NCBI GenBank assembly: GCA_965249745.1
Contig: OZ252252.1
Location: forward strand, 3,968,001 to 4,032,000
DNA length: 64,000 nt
Direction of reading: 5' to 3'
Origin: JANYHH01 sp965249745
GTDB lineage: Bacteria; Deinococcota; Deinococci; Deinococcales; JAAFIG01
Both the position numbers and the translations under genes were made by a program. Positions 43,944 to 53,536 of this stretch are shown here, one piece after another (within the stretch, counting starts at the first letter, position 1; the number at the start of each line of letters is the position of its first letter). The notes under the pieces are model-generated. The model ran no database searches, had not been told where the DNA came from, and saw only the letters and a program-made list of their open reading frames with translations.

Positions 43944-45540
43944 CCTAGTCAGCTTATCCTCGCAGCAACTCGCCGATTGCTTCATCTATGCGACCGACTG
44001 GCTGGGCGTGTACAAGGAAGAGACCAACGCGCTGAATGTCTACCCGGTCCCAGACGGCGACACCGGCACGAATATGCACCTAACGATGCAGAGCGTGCGC
44101 CGAGAACTGGATGTCTGCGATCACAGCAAAATGGCGGATGTCACCAGAGCCATTTCTTACGGGTCGCTCTTGGGCGCTCGAGGGAACTCCGGGGTGATCC
44201 TGTCGCAGCTTTTCAAGGGCTTCACCGAGGCCGTGCGCGACCTGACCGCGATTGATAGCGCCCAGCTCGTGGCCGCCCTAGAACGCGCCGCCAAGATCGG
44301 CTACGCGGCCGTGATGAAACCCGTCGAGGGCACGATTCTGACCGTAGCCCGCGAAACCGCCGAGGGCGCTCGAGCCGCGATTCTCAAAGATTCCAGCTTG
44401 GATGTGCGGGCGCTCTTGAACGCGGCCCTCGATGCTGGCCGGGTTAGCTTGGAGAACACGAAGAACCTGCTGCCCGTGTTAAAGCAAGCCAACGTTGTAG
44501 ACAGCGGCGGCGCGGGCTACCTGCACGTCTTGACGGGCGTGTTGGCGAAACTCGAGGGAACGGCCCTACCGGAAGCCCCAGCGATTGAGAGTTACGCCCA
44601 GCAAGGCTTCGAGAACGAGGAGTTCGGGTATTGCACCGAATTCCTGTTGGAAAACGCCACGAAGCCAGCGAGCGAAATCCGCGAGTTGGTGCAGCCGTTC
44701 GGGGATTCACTGTTGGTCGTTGGCTCCGAGGGCTTCGTCAAGGGTCACATCCACACCGATGACCCCGACGCACTCTTGGCCACCGTCGCCCGCTACGGCA
44801 AGATGGTGCGCTCCAAAATCGAGGACATGTCAGAGCAGCACACCGAAATCCTCAGCATGGCCGGGGCCGCCTCGAAAACCGACACTGCCCTGACGGGCGC
44901 GGTCGCGGTCGTTTCCGGGTACGGGCTGGTCAAGGTTTTCCGCAGTTTGGGCGTGCGCATTGTCAGCGGCGGTCAGACGCAAAACCCGAGCGTGCAGGAC
45001 ATATTAGACGCCGCGAACAGCGTCGAATCGCCTGATGTGATCGTGCTCCCAAACAACAAGAACGTCATTATGGCCGCCCAGAAAGCCGCCGAACTCAGCA
45101 CCGACAAACGAATTCACGTCTTGCCGACCAAGACGCTCGGGCAGGGACTCGGGGCGGCGCTAGCGTTTCTAAAGGACTCGAGCGTGGAGGAATTGCTGCC
45201 CGCGATGCAAGAGGGCGCTTCCCGCGTCCTGACCTTCGAGGTGACGCACGCCAGCCGCACCGCCACGATAGACGGACGCGAGATTCAAGCGGGCGAGGTG
45301 ATAGGCTTACGCGACGACGTTCTGATTCACAACGGCGGCACACCAGAAGATGCCGTGGTGGACATGCTGAAAGGCTCGTACACGATGCAGGAAATCGTCA
45401 CGATCTTCACCAACGCCGAGGTCTCGAGCGAACGGGCTGAGGGGCTGGTCGTGCGCTTAAACGAGGCGTTGCCGCAGCTTAGCGTCGAAGTTCGCACCGG
45501 CGGGCCCGACTTGTACGATTACCTCGTCACGATGGAATAA
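43936..45540 (+). CDS. fakA: fatty acid kinase ATP-binding subunit (DAK2/YloV)
   Basis: 534 residues. The N-terminal DhaL-type ATP domain shows YPVPDGDTGTNM and LLGARGNSGVILSQ; a middle domain and a DegV-related C-terminal domain follow. It phosphorylates fatty acids held by FakB for phospholipid synthesis; no fakB is in this window. The GTG start overlaps the previous gene. Confidence 0.92.
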   Translation: MDNLVSLSSQQLADCFIYATDWLGVYKEETNALNVYPVPDGDTGTNMHLTMQSVRRELDVCDHSKMADVTRAISYGSLLGARGNSGVILSQLFKGFTEAVRDLTAIDSAQLVAALERAAKIGYAAVMKPVEGTILTVARETAEGARAAILKDSSLDVRALLNAALDAGRVSLENTKNLLPVLKQANVVDSGGAGYLHVLTGVLAKLEGTALPEAPAIESYAQQGFENEEFGYCTEFLLENATKPASEIRELVQPFGDSLLVVGSEGFVKGHIHTDDPDALLATVARYGKMVRSKIEDMSEQHTEILSMAGAASKTDTALTGAVAVVSGYGLVKVFRSLGVRIVSGGQTQNPSVQDILDAANSVESPDVIVLPNNKNVIMAAQKAAELSTDKRIHVLPTKTLGQGLGAALAFLKDSSVEELLPAMQEGASRVLTFEVTHASRTATIDGREIQAGEVIGLRDDVLIHNGGTPEDAVVDMLKGSYTMQEIVTIFTNAEVSSERAEGLVVRLNEALPQLSVEVRTGGPDLYDYLVTME

Positions 45541-45553
45541 TTGAATGTAGAAG

Positions 45554-45593
45554 AAGGCTCGAGCCAGGATTTACGACTCGAGCCTTTTCTTTT
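45554..45593 (+). terminator. fakA terminator built on CTCGAG
   Basis: A 10-bp stem AAGGCTCGAG / CTCGAGCCTT with a 13-base loop, then TTCTTTT. Each arm carries one CTCGAG. A second hairpin GAGGAGAG-AACT-CTCTCCTC follows at 45600-45619. Confidence 0.85.
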
Positions 45594-45704
45594 GGTCCAG
45601 AGGAGAGAACTCTCTCCTCATTTAGGCAAGAATCGCACCGCCAAGGTCGCATTGATCGAAGAACTGCGCGACTGAAAAAACAGCACCCACTCGAGCAGTT
45701 TTCT

Positions 45705-47570
45705 CTACACCCCGCCCGGCTTCGGCATCAGCGGCGGAATGAACCCGCCCGCGTCCGGCTTCGGACTCGAGGGTTTGCTGGGTTCGGGCGGGTTGGTCTC
45801 CTCTGGCGGCAACGGGTAGCCTTCGATCAGGAGCTGGACCTCTTCGCCGGTCAGCGTTTCACGCTCAAAAAGTCCCGCTACGACACGTTCAATCGCATCT
45901 CGGTGCGTCTCGAGCAGGTGGGTGACTCTGGTGTACTGCGTTTCGATAATGCCGCGCACCTCGGCGTCTATCGCCTTGGCGGTGGCGTCGCTGTACTGAC
46001 GCGATTCGCCGCCGTACCCCAGGTAGCCCTCGTTCTCGACGATATGTGCTACGTGCCCTAGCTTGTCGCTCATGCCCCACTCGGCGACCATCCGGCGGGC
46101 GATACTGGTTCCCTGCTGGAAGTCCTGCTGCGCCCCGGTCGTGATGTCCCCGACGAACAGTTCCTCTGAGACGCGCCCACCAAGGGTCGTGGCGATTTCG
46201 TCTAACAATCTGGCCTTGCTGTAATGCATGGTTTCGGTCGGCATTGGGAGCATGTAGCCGCCCGCGCGCCCCCTGGGAACAATCGTGAGCTTATGGGTTT
46301 TGTTGGAGAGCGGCAGCAGGTTCGCGGTCACCGCGTGCCCCGCCTCGTGGTACGCGACAAGTCGGCGGTCAGCTTCGATCACGACTTTTGACTTTCTGGC
46401 GGGTCCCATGGACACCCGATCGGCTGCCTCATCAATATCCTTGACACTCACCTTGCGTCGCCCCGCTCGAGCCGCTAGCAACGCCGCTTCATTCAACAAG
46501 TTCTCCAAGTCCGCCCCCACGAACCCTGGGGTGCGCCTCGCCACCACTTTCAAATCCACGTTCTCCTCTAACGGTTTCTTCCTCGAGTGAACCCGTAAGA
46601 TCTCCTCCCGCCCTTTGACATCCGGCGCATCCACCACGACTTGACGATCGAATCGTCCCGGTCTTAAGAGTGCGGCATCCAGCACATCGGGTCGGTTCGT
46701 TGCCGCGAGGATGATGATGTCGTGCTTGGTTTCAAATCCATCCATTTCCACCAGTAATTGATTCAAGGTTTGTTCCCGCTCGTCATTCCCCCCACCCATC
46801 CCAGAGCCACGCTTTCTGCCCACAGCGTCTATCTCGTCTATGAAGATGATGCACGGCGCGGTTTTACGAGCTTGCTCGAAGAGGTCTCTGACTCGAGCGG
46901 CTCCGACCCCAACGAACATTTCTACGAAGTCAGACCCGCTGATGGTGAAGAAGGGCACTCGAGCTTCTCCGGCGACGGCTTTGGCTAATAAGGTTTTGCC
47001 GGAGCCGGGCGGTCCGACGAGCAGGACTCCTTTCGGGATGCGAGCGCCGATGTCGTGGTAACGGGCGGGGTTCTTGAGGAAGTCAACGACTTCGGCTAAC
47101 TCTTCTTTGGCTTCGTCGCACCCTGCCACCTCCTTGAACGTCGTCGTGGGCTTCTCCACCTGACGCGCCTTGGAGCGAGTGAAGGCGCTGACGCCGCCGT
47201 CACCGCCGCCCGCGCCGGAACGGGCGCGCAGCAAAAAGAAAAACAGCGCACCGATAGCCACGATTCCTAAGAGTTGAATCCCGAATCCCAAGTATTCACC
47301 GACCGGGGCGGGACGCTCTAACCGGTAATGGGTTTTGTATTTCACCGAGGCGTCTTCTAACGCCTTGTACAAGCCGGGTTCCAACACGAGTTGCACGCTG
47401 TAATTGCTGCCGCTGTTGACATCCACGTCCGCCTGCCCGTTCGGGCTGATGACGACCTTGCTGACACTCCCGAGGCTTAAGTCCTCGAAGAAGTCACTGG
47501 CAGATTTCGTGGCTGCCAGGGCAACCCCGCTCCAGAGCAAAAAGGAAACCAGCAAGACTCTCATCGGCAC
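45705..47570 (-). CDS. ftsH: ATP-dependent zinc metalloprotease FtsH
   Basis: 621 residues. Two N-terminal membrane helices flank a small outside domain; then the AAA module with GPPGSGKT (about residue 187), IFIDEIDAVGRKRG and the pore loop FVEMFVGVGAARVRDLF; then the zinc protease HEAGH (about 410) and a Pro-rich tail. It degrades membrane and short-lived proteins. The GTG at 47570 has TACCCT (47577-47582) six bases upstream (leaderless); an ATG two codons on is the alternative. Confidence 0.96.
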   Translation of the reverse strand: MPMRVLLVSFLLWSGVALAATKSASDFFEDLSLGSVSKVVISPNGQADVDVNSGSNYSVQLVLEPGLYKALEDASVKYKTHYRLERPAPVGEYLGFGIQLLGIVAIGALFFFLLRARSGAGGGDGGVSAFTRSKARQVEKPTTTFKEVAGCDEAKEELAEVVDFLKNPARYHDIGARIPKGVLLVGPPGSGKTLLAKAVAGEARVPFFTISGSDFVEMFVGVGAARVRDLFEQARKTAPCIIFIDEIDAVGRKRGSGMGGGNDEREQTLNQLLVEMDGFETKHDIIILAATNRPDVLDAALLRPGRFDRQVVVDAPDVKGREEILRVHSRKKPLEENVDLKVVARRTPGFVGADLENLLNEAALLAARAGRRKVSVKDIDEAADRVSMGPARKSKVVIEADRRLVAYHEAGHAVTANLLPLSNKTHKLTIVPRGRAGGYMLPMPTETMHYSKARLLDEIATTLGGRVSEELFVGDITTGAQQDFQQGTSIARRMVAEWGMSDKLGHVAHIVENEGYLGYGGESRQYSDATAKAIDAEVRGIIETQYTRVTHLLETHRDAIERVVAGLFERETLTGEEVQLLIEGYPLPPEETNPPEPSKPSSPKPDAGGFIPPLMPKPGGV

Positions 47571-47694
47571 GCCCTCAGGGTATCACTCGAGGCGAACAGG
47601 ATTGTGTGTTTTACCCGGCTGGCCTAGTGTCAGTCACGTCACAGAGGCGGTTCTTTCCACACCCTTCACTAACGGTCCGCATTAAACTGAACCC

Positions 47695-48051
47695 ATGCGT
47701 TCGCGCCGCCGCTGGCAGCTCGCCTCTCGTCTGGTGTTGACGCTGTGGCTGTTGGTTTTCAGCGCCCATCACGCCGCGCCGGACGCCCCCGTCTGGTCGG
47801 GCGCGGGGCACACGCACCAGCATGGCAGTCTCGAGGGGGCCGGGACGGCGCTGGCGTTCAGCGTCGCGCACGACCACGACGGTCACGAGCATTGCGAGTT
47901 GTGCTTCTCAGGCGGCTTTCAACTCCCGGTCGGTTTCGTCGCCCCGCCGCGTTACAAAGATGGACAAGCCGCGAACTGGCACGAAGCACCCGGACTCGAG
48001 TTCGCCAACGACATTGGCTTGCCGGACGCGCACGCGCCGCCACCAATCTGA
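47695..48051 (+). CDS. His/Cys-rich small exported protein, probable metal-binding
   Basis: 118 residues. An N-terminal hydrophobic segment (about 12-26) then HTHQHG and HDHDGHEHCELC, a dense His-Cys cluster of the kind that binds copper. It resembles DUF2946-type proteins found near copper genes. The ATG has TAAACT at 47683-47688 six bases upstream (leaderless). It is the first gene of the copper cluster. Confidence 0.7.
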   Translation: MRSRRRWQLASRLVLTLWLLVFSAHHAAPDAPVWSGAGHTHQHGSLEGAGTALAFSVAHDHDGHEHCELCFSGGFQLPVGFVAPPRYKDGQAANWHEAPGLEFANDIGLPDAHAPPPI

Positions 48052-48137
48052 AAACCGTCACCCTCGTGTCTTCACCGAGGGTCTTTCCTGGTTTCTGGCT
48101 CGAGTAGTCACGCTCGAGGGTGAGTCGTTGGAGTGGT

Positions 48138-48956
48138 ATGAAAAAAATCTGGTTCGGTTTCGTTGCGCTCGCCGTTGTTACGGTCGCGGCACTCAGTGTA
48201 GATGGACAGGCGCAGAGCGGCACGGTCAACTTCGAGTTGAAAGCTAACATCACCGTGGGTGGCGCACCGCTGGAATTGGGGAAGCTATACAAAACCCCAG
48301 CCGGAACCGAGTATCAGGTGGATCTCGTGCGGTTTTACACCAGCAACGTGCAACTCGTGAAAAACGATGGCTCGAGCCTGACCTTGCCCGGTGTCAGTTT
48401 GACGAGTTGGATGGCGGGCAACGCCGCGCCCACGGCGCAAGGCGGGAAGCTCATGGAAGACGGGCAGATGTACAACCCAGCCACTTTGAGCGGGGCGACC
48501 TTCTTCAAGCTCAAAGCCCCGGCGGGAGACTATAAGGGCCTGCGCTTCGAGGTCGGCGTGCCGAAGGACTTGAACCACCGCGATGCCAGCACAATGCCAC
48601 TGCCATTGGGTCTGGAATCCGGGATGTTCTGGGCCTGGAACCCTGGGTACATCTTCTTTCGCTTGGAGGGGAAGACCATCATTGATGGCAAAGCGCAACC
48701 CTGGCTGCTGCACATGGGAACCGACAATTGGCGCATGAGCGTCAACCTGTTCGATCTCACCAGCAACAAGGTGAAGGTGGCGGTCACGGAGGGCGGTAGC
48801 TACGGGGTCAACCTGGATCTGGCCAAGCTCTTTGAAAAGGGCCCGAACGGGCAAGCCAGTTGGGACCTCAGCAACCCCGCACAGCGCGTCATGCACGGTG
48901 GACCTTTCATGGGACAGGCATACCTGAACCTGCTTGGTGCTTGGAGCGGACAATGA
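48138..48956 (+). CDS. mbnP: MbnP-family copper-binding protein
   Basis: 272 residues with a signal peptide. MbnP features: a beta-rich start with LGKLYKTPAGTEYQVDLVRFYTSNVQL, the conserved GMFWAWNPGYIFFRLEG near residues 162-178 and LHMGTD near 191. In studied members a Trp is oxidised to kynurenine by the partner MbnH, which enables copper binding. It overlaps the next gene by ATGA. The partner gene lies 450 bases downstream. Confidence 0.85.
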   Translation: MKKIWFGFVALAVVTVAALSVDGQAQSGTVNFELKANITVGGAPLELGKLYKTPAGTEYQVDLVRFYTSNVQLVKNDGSSLTLPGVSLTSWMAGNAAPTAQGGKLMEDGQMYNPATLSGATFFKLKAPAGDYKGLRFEVGVPKDLNHRDASTMPLPLGLESGMFWAWNPGYIFFRLEGKTIIDGKAQPWLLHMGTDNWRMSVNLFDLTSNKVKVAVTEGGSYGVNLDLAKLFEKGPNGQASWDLSNPAQRVMHGGPFMGQAYLNLLGAWSGQ

Positions 48957-49375
48957 AACGTCTCTCAACATTCACGGCGCTGACTGTCTCGAGCATCGCG
49001 AGCCTGGTGCTAGCGCAAGGTGGGGGCAGCATTACGGGGTTCGTGACTGTGCCAGCCAGCGTGAAAAACACAGACAAACTGATCGTGCTCGCCTGCGCCA
49101 AGGCTGACGAGATGTGTGCCAAACCCGTGGGTGTGGTTGCGCTTGGCGGCAAAACGGGCATCAAACTCAAGGACGGCATAAAGTTTCCGTACAGCTTCGT
49201 GCGCTTACCAGACGGTGAATACACGGTTTACGCACTGAACGACCTCAACGACAACCGCCAGCACGACCCGGAGACAGAGGAAATCGGTGGCTATTTCACA
49301 CCCGGAACCTTCGATCCGCTCTTTGTCACGCCACCAGCACGGGACATCAACCTCGAGATCATTCCGATCAAGTGA
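48953..49375 (+). CDS. small secreted protein in the copper cluster
   Basis: 140 residues with a signal peptide. Contains ACAKADEMCAK and an acidic loop NDLNDNRQHDPETEEIGGY resembling a metal-binding loop of DUF2141-type proteins. Coupled to mbnP by ATGA. Role unknown; its place between MbnP and MbnH suggests a part in copper handling. Confidence 0.68.
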   Translation: MKRLSTFTALTVSSIASLVLAQGGGSITGFVTVPASVKNTDKLIVLACAKADEMCAKPVGVVALGGKTGIKLKDGIKFPYSFVRLPDGEYTVYALNDLNDNRQHDPETEEIGGYFTPGTFDPLFVTPPARDINLEIIPIK

Positions 49376-49408
49376 CTCGGCTGTCTCGAGTCTTCAACCA
49401 CCAAAGCG

Positions 49409-50410
49409 ATGTGTTCTGATATGACTTTCAACGCCACTACCTTCGTGTCCAGTGTCGCCCTGATCTTCGGGGTGGCGCTGGCCAACTCGTTTTTTCCAGC
49501 CATGCCGATCCCGACTGAGAACCCGCAATCGGCCGCCAAGATTCGGCTCGGGCGGCAGCTCTTTTACGATGCGCGGCTGAGCGCGGACAACAGCCTCAGT
49601 TGCTCCTCGTGCCACCAGCAAAAATTCGCTTTCACCAATGCCGGAAACCGCGTCTCCACGGGTATCGGCGGCCAGAAGGGAACTCGTAACGCCCCGAGCC
49701 TCGGGAACGTCGGGTGGCGCAAAAGCCTGTTCTGGGAGGGCGGCAGTCCCAGCTTGGAGTTGCAGGCGATGGGTCCGATCACCGCGCACGACGAGATGGG
49801 CATGGAACCGGCGGCGCTGGTGAAAAAACTCAGTGCCGTTCCAGGATACCGAAACCAATTCAGCGCCGAGTTCGAGGACGGCCTGACGATGCTGAACATC
49901 ACCAAAGCCGTCGCATCCTTTGAACGCACCCTGGTGACGGACTCGAGTCCGTATGACCGTTACCGCGCCGGGGACGAGCGTGCCATGACCCCGGCCGCGC
50001 TGCGCGGCATGGACTTGTTCCTCGGGGAGAAGGGCGACTGCTTCCACTGCCATCCCGGATTCAACTTCACCGACGAGCAACTCCACAACACCGGCGTCAA
50101 CCTCGAGAACGTGGATCTGGGATTGGGACGCTTGACGGGCAGGCAGGACGACGCGGGGAAGTTCAAAACGCCGACCTTGCGCAACGTCGCGCTGACCGCG
50201 CCGTACATGCACGACGGCAGCATCAAAACCCTGGACGCGGTGCTGGCGCATTACAACGCCGGTGGCAAAGACAACGACAATGTGGACCTGCTGATGCGTC
50301 CGCTGGAACTGACAAAAGCCGAGGTCGCCGATCTGATTGAATTCCTAAAATCATTGACCGATACGTCATTCACCACTAACGCTCAGTTCTCCGCGCCAAA
50401 ATTGCCATGA
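49409..50410 (+). CDS. mbnH: MbnH-family diheme enzyme
   Basis: 333 residues. An N-terminal signal segment and two c-type heme sites, CSSCH (about 65-69) and CFHCH (about 211-215), in a cytochrome c peroxidase-like frame (LGRQLFYDARLS, NVALTAPYMHDGS). MbnH proteins are MauG relatives that modify a Trp of MbnP. The ATG at 49421 is an alternative start. Confidence 0.87.
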   Translation: MCSDMTFNATTFVSSVALIFGVALANSFFPAMPIPTENPQSAAKIRLGRQLFYDARLSADNSLSCSSCHQQKFAFTNAGNRVSTGIGGQKGTRNAPSLGNVGWRKSLFWEGGSPSLELQAMGPITAHDEMGMEPAALVKKLSAVPGYRNQFSAEFEDGLTMLNITKAVASFERTLVTDSSPYDRYRAGDERAMTPAALRGMDLFLGEKGDCFHCHPGFNFTDEQLHNTGVNLENVDLGLGRLTGRQDDAGKFKTPTLRNVALTAPYMHDGSIKTLDAVLAHYNAGGKDNDNVDLLMRPLELTKAEVADLIEFLKSLTDTSFTTNAQFSAPKLP

Positions 50411-50469
50411 AGAATTACCGCGACGTTCGTTGATGTCACCCTCCCTCGAGTTGCAAAACAAGGAGTGCT

Positions 50470-50928
50470 ATGAAAAAAATGTTGTTAGCTACCGTCCTGT
50501 TAATCGCCCTCGGGGTCGCGCTGGCCCATTCCACGGTCAAGACCGCGACCCCCGCCGACCACGCTCACGTAACAACCGCGCCAAAGACGGTCACGGTCGG
50601 TTTCGATGAGAAGTTCGCCGCTAAGAGCGCTATCTTCAAGGTCTACTACCTGCCGATGACCAGCATGATGAAGAACGGCAAGATGATGAACCCCGGTCAG
50701 ATGGACGACGTGGCAGAAGCTGCGACCAACAAGTACTTGAACGCCAAGGACACCTCAGCTCGAGTGGACACCGGGATGCAGAAAACCACCGCCGCGACCA
50801 CCAAGGTCGTCATCAACCTGAAGCCCGGTCTGAAACCCGGCGTCTACGTGACAATGTGGAAGCTGAAAGCCGCCGATGGCGACACCGTGACGGGCTTTAT
50901 TCACTTTCATTTCGATGGAAAGATGTGA
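50470..50928 (+). CDS. CopC-like copper-binding protein with Met-rich insert
   Basis: 152 residues. After the signal peptide the mature chain should begin with His20 (ALA|HSTVKT), the N-terminal His ligand of CopC proteins. A loop with six Met (residues 63-78) could bind Cu(I). The usual C-terminal D-x-H reads D-G-D, and a terminal HFHF is present, so its Cu(II) site may differ. AAGGAG precedes the ATG. Confidence 0.85.
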   Translation: MKKMLLATVLLIALGVALAHSTVKTATPADHAHVTTAPKTVTVGFDEKFAAKSAIFKVYYLPMTSMMKNGKMMNPGQMDDVAEAATNKYLNAKDTSARVDTGMQKTTAATTKVVINLKPGLKPGVYVTMWKLKAADGDTVTGFIHFHFDGKM

Positions 50929-50938
50929 GGTCAAAACC

Positions 50939-51352
50939 GTGAAACAACTCTTGAGCTTCATCGCCGTACTGCTGCTCGGCTGGGCGCTGGCGCATTCTGA
51001 ATTGACCAGCAGCACGCCGACCAACGGTGGCGTCATCAAAGCCATGCCCGCCAAGGTAACGCTGAATTTTGCTGAGAGTATCGAATCGGACTTCTCCACC
51101 TTCAAGGTCTACAAGTACACCGGCGAGGTGACTCGAGGGCAGTTGCGGTACTTCGCCAAGCAGCAAACCGCGCTGAAAAACGATGCCGCCGCTCGAGCCG
51201 ACGCGGGGGTGACCGCCAGTGGTACAACCCGCACGGTGGAGTTAAAACTGAAACCCGGTTTGAAACCCGGCGTGTACGTGGTGATGTGGAAGGCGCTCAG
51301 CTCTGACACGCACACTGTGGAGGATTACACGTATTTCGTCTACAAACCTTGA
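50939..51352 (+). CDS. CopC-like copper-binding protein
   Basis: 137 residues. Signal peptide, then mature His19 (ALA|HSELTSS). The C-terminal SSDTHTVEDY keeps the D-x-H ligand pattern. GAGGT precedes the GTG start, which lies 10 bases after the previous stop. It is a diverged copy of the preceding CopC; both end in the strand KPGLKPGVYV followed by a Trp. Confidence 0.87.
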   Translation: MKQLLSFIAVLLLGWALAHSELTSSTPTNGGVIKAMPAKVTLNFAESIESDFSTFKVYKYTGEVTRGQLRYFAKQQTALKNDAAARADAGVTASGTTRTVELKLKPGLKPGVYVVMWKALSSDTHTVEDYTYFVYKP

Positions 51353-51726
51353 ATCCAAAGATATCAGACCGGTCTCGAGGGTTGGTCGCTCGAGATGAGG
51401 GGCCGTCACGCGGCCACGCCCGATGTCGTTCCACGGCGCGTTTAGACCGGCGCACCTCGAGGGTAGACCGTTGCATCAAGCTACGTCAGTTCGGTATCGG
51501 TTTGAGCGCTGCCCTCGAGAATCGGTCCAGTCTCAAGGGCGAGTTCGTCAACACCGTCTTGAAACCCAGGGCTGGCACTTGCTTTCGGGCGATCGCTCCA
51601 ACGAGATCGAAACCAAGACCTGAGCCATACCGGCCCGCTCCCCATAACCGCCAGCCTCATCATCTGAGATGAACGTCAGCAGCCGCTCGAGTTAATCTGA
51701 AACGTGCGACTCAGGAAAGCCTGCCA
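51353..51726. other. 374-base gap between copC and copD
   Basis: Contains CTCGAG copies, a REP-like GGCCG-TCACG-CGGCC hairpin near 51399-51413 and a possible copD -10 (TAATCT, 51693-51698). No gene. Confidence 0.5.
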
Positions 51727-52926
51727 ATGATTGTCTCCAACGACGCCGTGATCTTCAAATTCCTGTACTTCGTGGCTTTAATCCTGCTGGTGGGGAGCGG
51801 CGTGTACGCCCGTTACCTCGAGCCAGGAGGGGCAGAAACGAAGCTCTTCAAGCGCCTGCACCTGCTCGGCACGCTCGTTCTGATCGCCTCGAGCCTGCTG
51901 GACGTGGGCTTCACCGCCGCCCGCGCCCTCGGGGATTTGAACCCGTACCTGTACGGCGCGTACCTGACCCGGACCTGGAACGGGCAGTGGGTGATGCTGC
52001 GGGTGGTACTCGCGGCGCTCCTGTGGTGGGTCGGGCTACAATCTCGAGCAGAATTGAACCTCTTGCCGCGACTCCCGACCGCCTGGGTTGATCGCGTCTT
52101 GCACGGCGTACTGTCGGTCCTGATCGCGCTCACGCTGACGATGACCGGCCACGTTGGCTCGAGGGGCGAGACGCTGCCGGTCGTCGGCGATCTGATTCAC
52201 CTGCTGGCGATGGTGATTTGGACGAGTGCGATTCTGTACACCGCGCTGTACCGCTTTGCCACGCCCAGAGAGGGCGTCCATGTTTTGGAGCGCGTCTCCA
52301 ACCTTGGCGTGCTGGCGGTTGGGACGCTCAGCCTGACCGGGATTTACGCCTCGCTGGTGCGACTCTGGGCCCCGGAGCTGCTGAGCGTCACGCAGTACGG
52401 GCAGACGCTCGTGTTGAAGCTTGCGCTCGTGGCGGTGACGCTCGCGCTGGCGGGCATCAACCGATTCCAGTGGATGCCCCTGCTGCGCCGCATCCCCAGC
52501 CGTTTCCCGCGCTTCCAGCGCTTTATGGGGTTGGAGGTGCTGATGCTGACGGCGATCCTAGTGTCTACCTCGGCACTGACCAGCACCGCGCCCCCGGAGC
52601 GCGGCGCGGGCTTGAAGGAAACGATTCGCCTTGCAGAAACCCAGGGCGTTTGGACGCTGGATGGTGTGGCGGAACCGACGGCCCTCGGTGGGGTTCACCT
52701 CGAGTTTGCGATCAACGGCAAGCCAGGGTACACGCTCACCCCGGACGCCGCGATCAGCGTCGCGCTGGACATGTCCACGCACGGCATGAGTAACATTCCG
52801 TTAAACGTCACGCGGCTCCCAGACGGGCGTTTCGCGGCGGACGGGTACTTCGGCATGACCGGCGATTTCTCGGTGATCGTCAAGGTTCCCGGTGCGAGTT
52901 GGGCGATTGCTCTCCCCTCGAGATAA
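51727..52926 (+). CDS. CopD-like copper-transport membrane protein
   Basis: 399 residues with about eight membrane helices (residues 8-285) and a C-terminal outside domain of about 110 residues. The helices carry histidines at membrane faces (RLHLLGTLV, IHLLAMVIW) as in CopD/YcnJ proteins. It should work with CopC to move or receive copper. CAGGAAAG lies before the ATG. Confidence 0.85.
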   Translation: MIVSNDAVIFKFLYFVALILLVGSGVYARYLEPGGAETKLFKRLHLLGTLVLIASSLLDVGFTAARALGDLNPYLYGAYLTRTWNGQWVMLRVVLAALLWWVGLQSRAELNLLPRLPTAWVDRVLHGVLSVLIALTLTMTGHVGSRGETLPVVGDLIHLLAMVIWTSAILYTALYRFATPREGVHVLERVSNLGVLAVGTLSLTGIYASLVRLWAPELLSVTQYGQTLVLKLALVAVTLALAGINRFQWMPLLRRIPSRFPRFQRFMGLEVLMLTAILVSTSALTSTAPPERGAGLKETIRLAETQGVWTLDGVAEPTALGGVHLEFAINGKPGYTLTPDAAISVALDMSTHGMSNIPLNVTRLPDGRFAADGYFGMTGDFSVIVKVPGASWAIALPSR

Positions 52927-53156
52927 AATCCAGTTCGTCCGCGGTCGGTGTTTGAAAGATTCCCAGCCACTCCCGCAATTTGAAAGCTGGAATGTAAAAC
53001 GTTCTGGCTGGCAAATCCGCGTTCCTCGTCTCGAGCTTCAGGATAGCGCTGTCTGGCAGCCTCCAGCAGCCAACATTCTGTAGCGGCGCGCTTCGCCCGC
53101 CACATCACGCAAACGACCGCTCGAGACCAAGCTTCAAGATCACCCTCGGCTCGAGC

Positions 53157-53182
53157 CAAAAAAAGCACCCAAACGGGTGCTT
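53157..53182 (-). terminator. rpsT terminator
   Basis: Minus strand: 8-bp stem AAGCACCC / GGGTGCTT with loop GTTT, then a T-rich run. Confidence 0.88.
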
Positions 53183-53203
53183 CTGGATTCCAATCTCGAG
53201 CGA

Positions 53204-53536
53204 TCAGGCTTGGGCTTGCTTGGCAGCCTGGAGCTTATTGATTGCGCGTGCCAGACGGCTCTTCTTGCGAGCGGCGGCGCGTTTGTGCAAGGCGCTGCCC
53301 TTGGCGGCTTTGTCAATCAGGCTCTGGGTCTTCTGGTGCATGGCGACCGCGTTCTCAGTGCCCTCAGTGACAGCGCTGACCGCTTTCTTAGCGTAGGTCT
53401 TAATGGTGCTCTTGACGGCGCGGTTGCGAGCGCGGCGCTTCAGGCTCTGGCGGTTGCGCTTCTCCTGCGCGGCTCCGCGACGCTTGGCGCGAATCGTTTT
53501 ACGTTCCTTGCGGTTCTTGGGTTTAACTTCTGCCAT
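53204..53536 (-). CDS. rpsT: 30S ribosomal protein S20
   Basis: 110 residues, very basic, helical, with the S20 pattern KRNRQSLKRRARNRAVKSTIKTYAKKA and SALHKRAAARKKSRLARAINKL. It is longer than the usual 85-90 residues because of N-terminal and C-terminal extensions. A ribosome site AAGGGAA precedes the ATG. Confidence 0.95.
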   Translation of the reverse strand: MAEVKPKNRKERKTIRAKRRGAAQEKRNRQSLKRRARNRAVKSTIKTYAKKAVSAVTEGTENAVAMHQKTQSLIDKAAKGSALHKRAAARKKSRLARAINKLQAAKQAQA

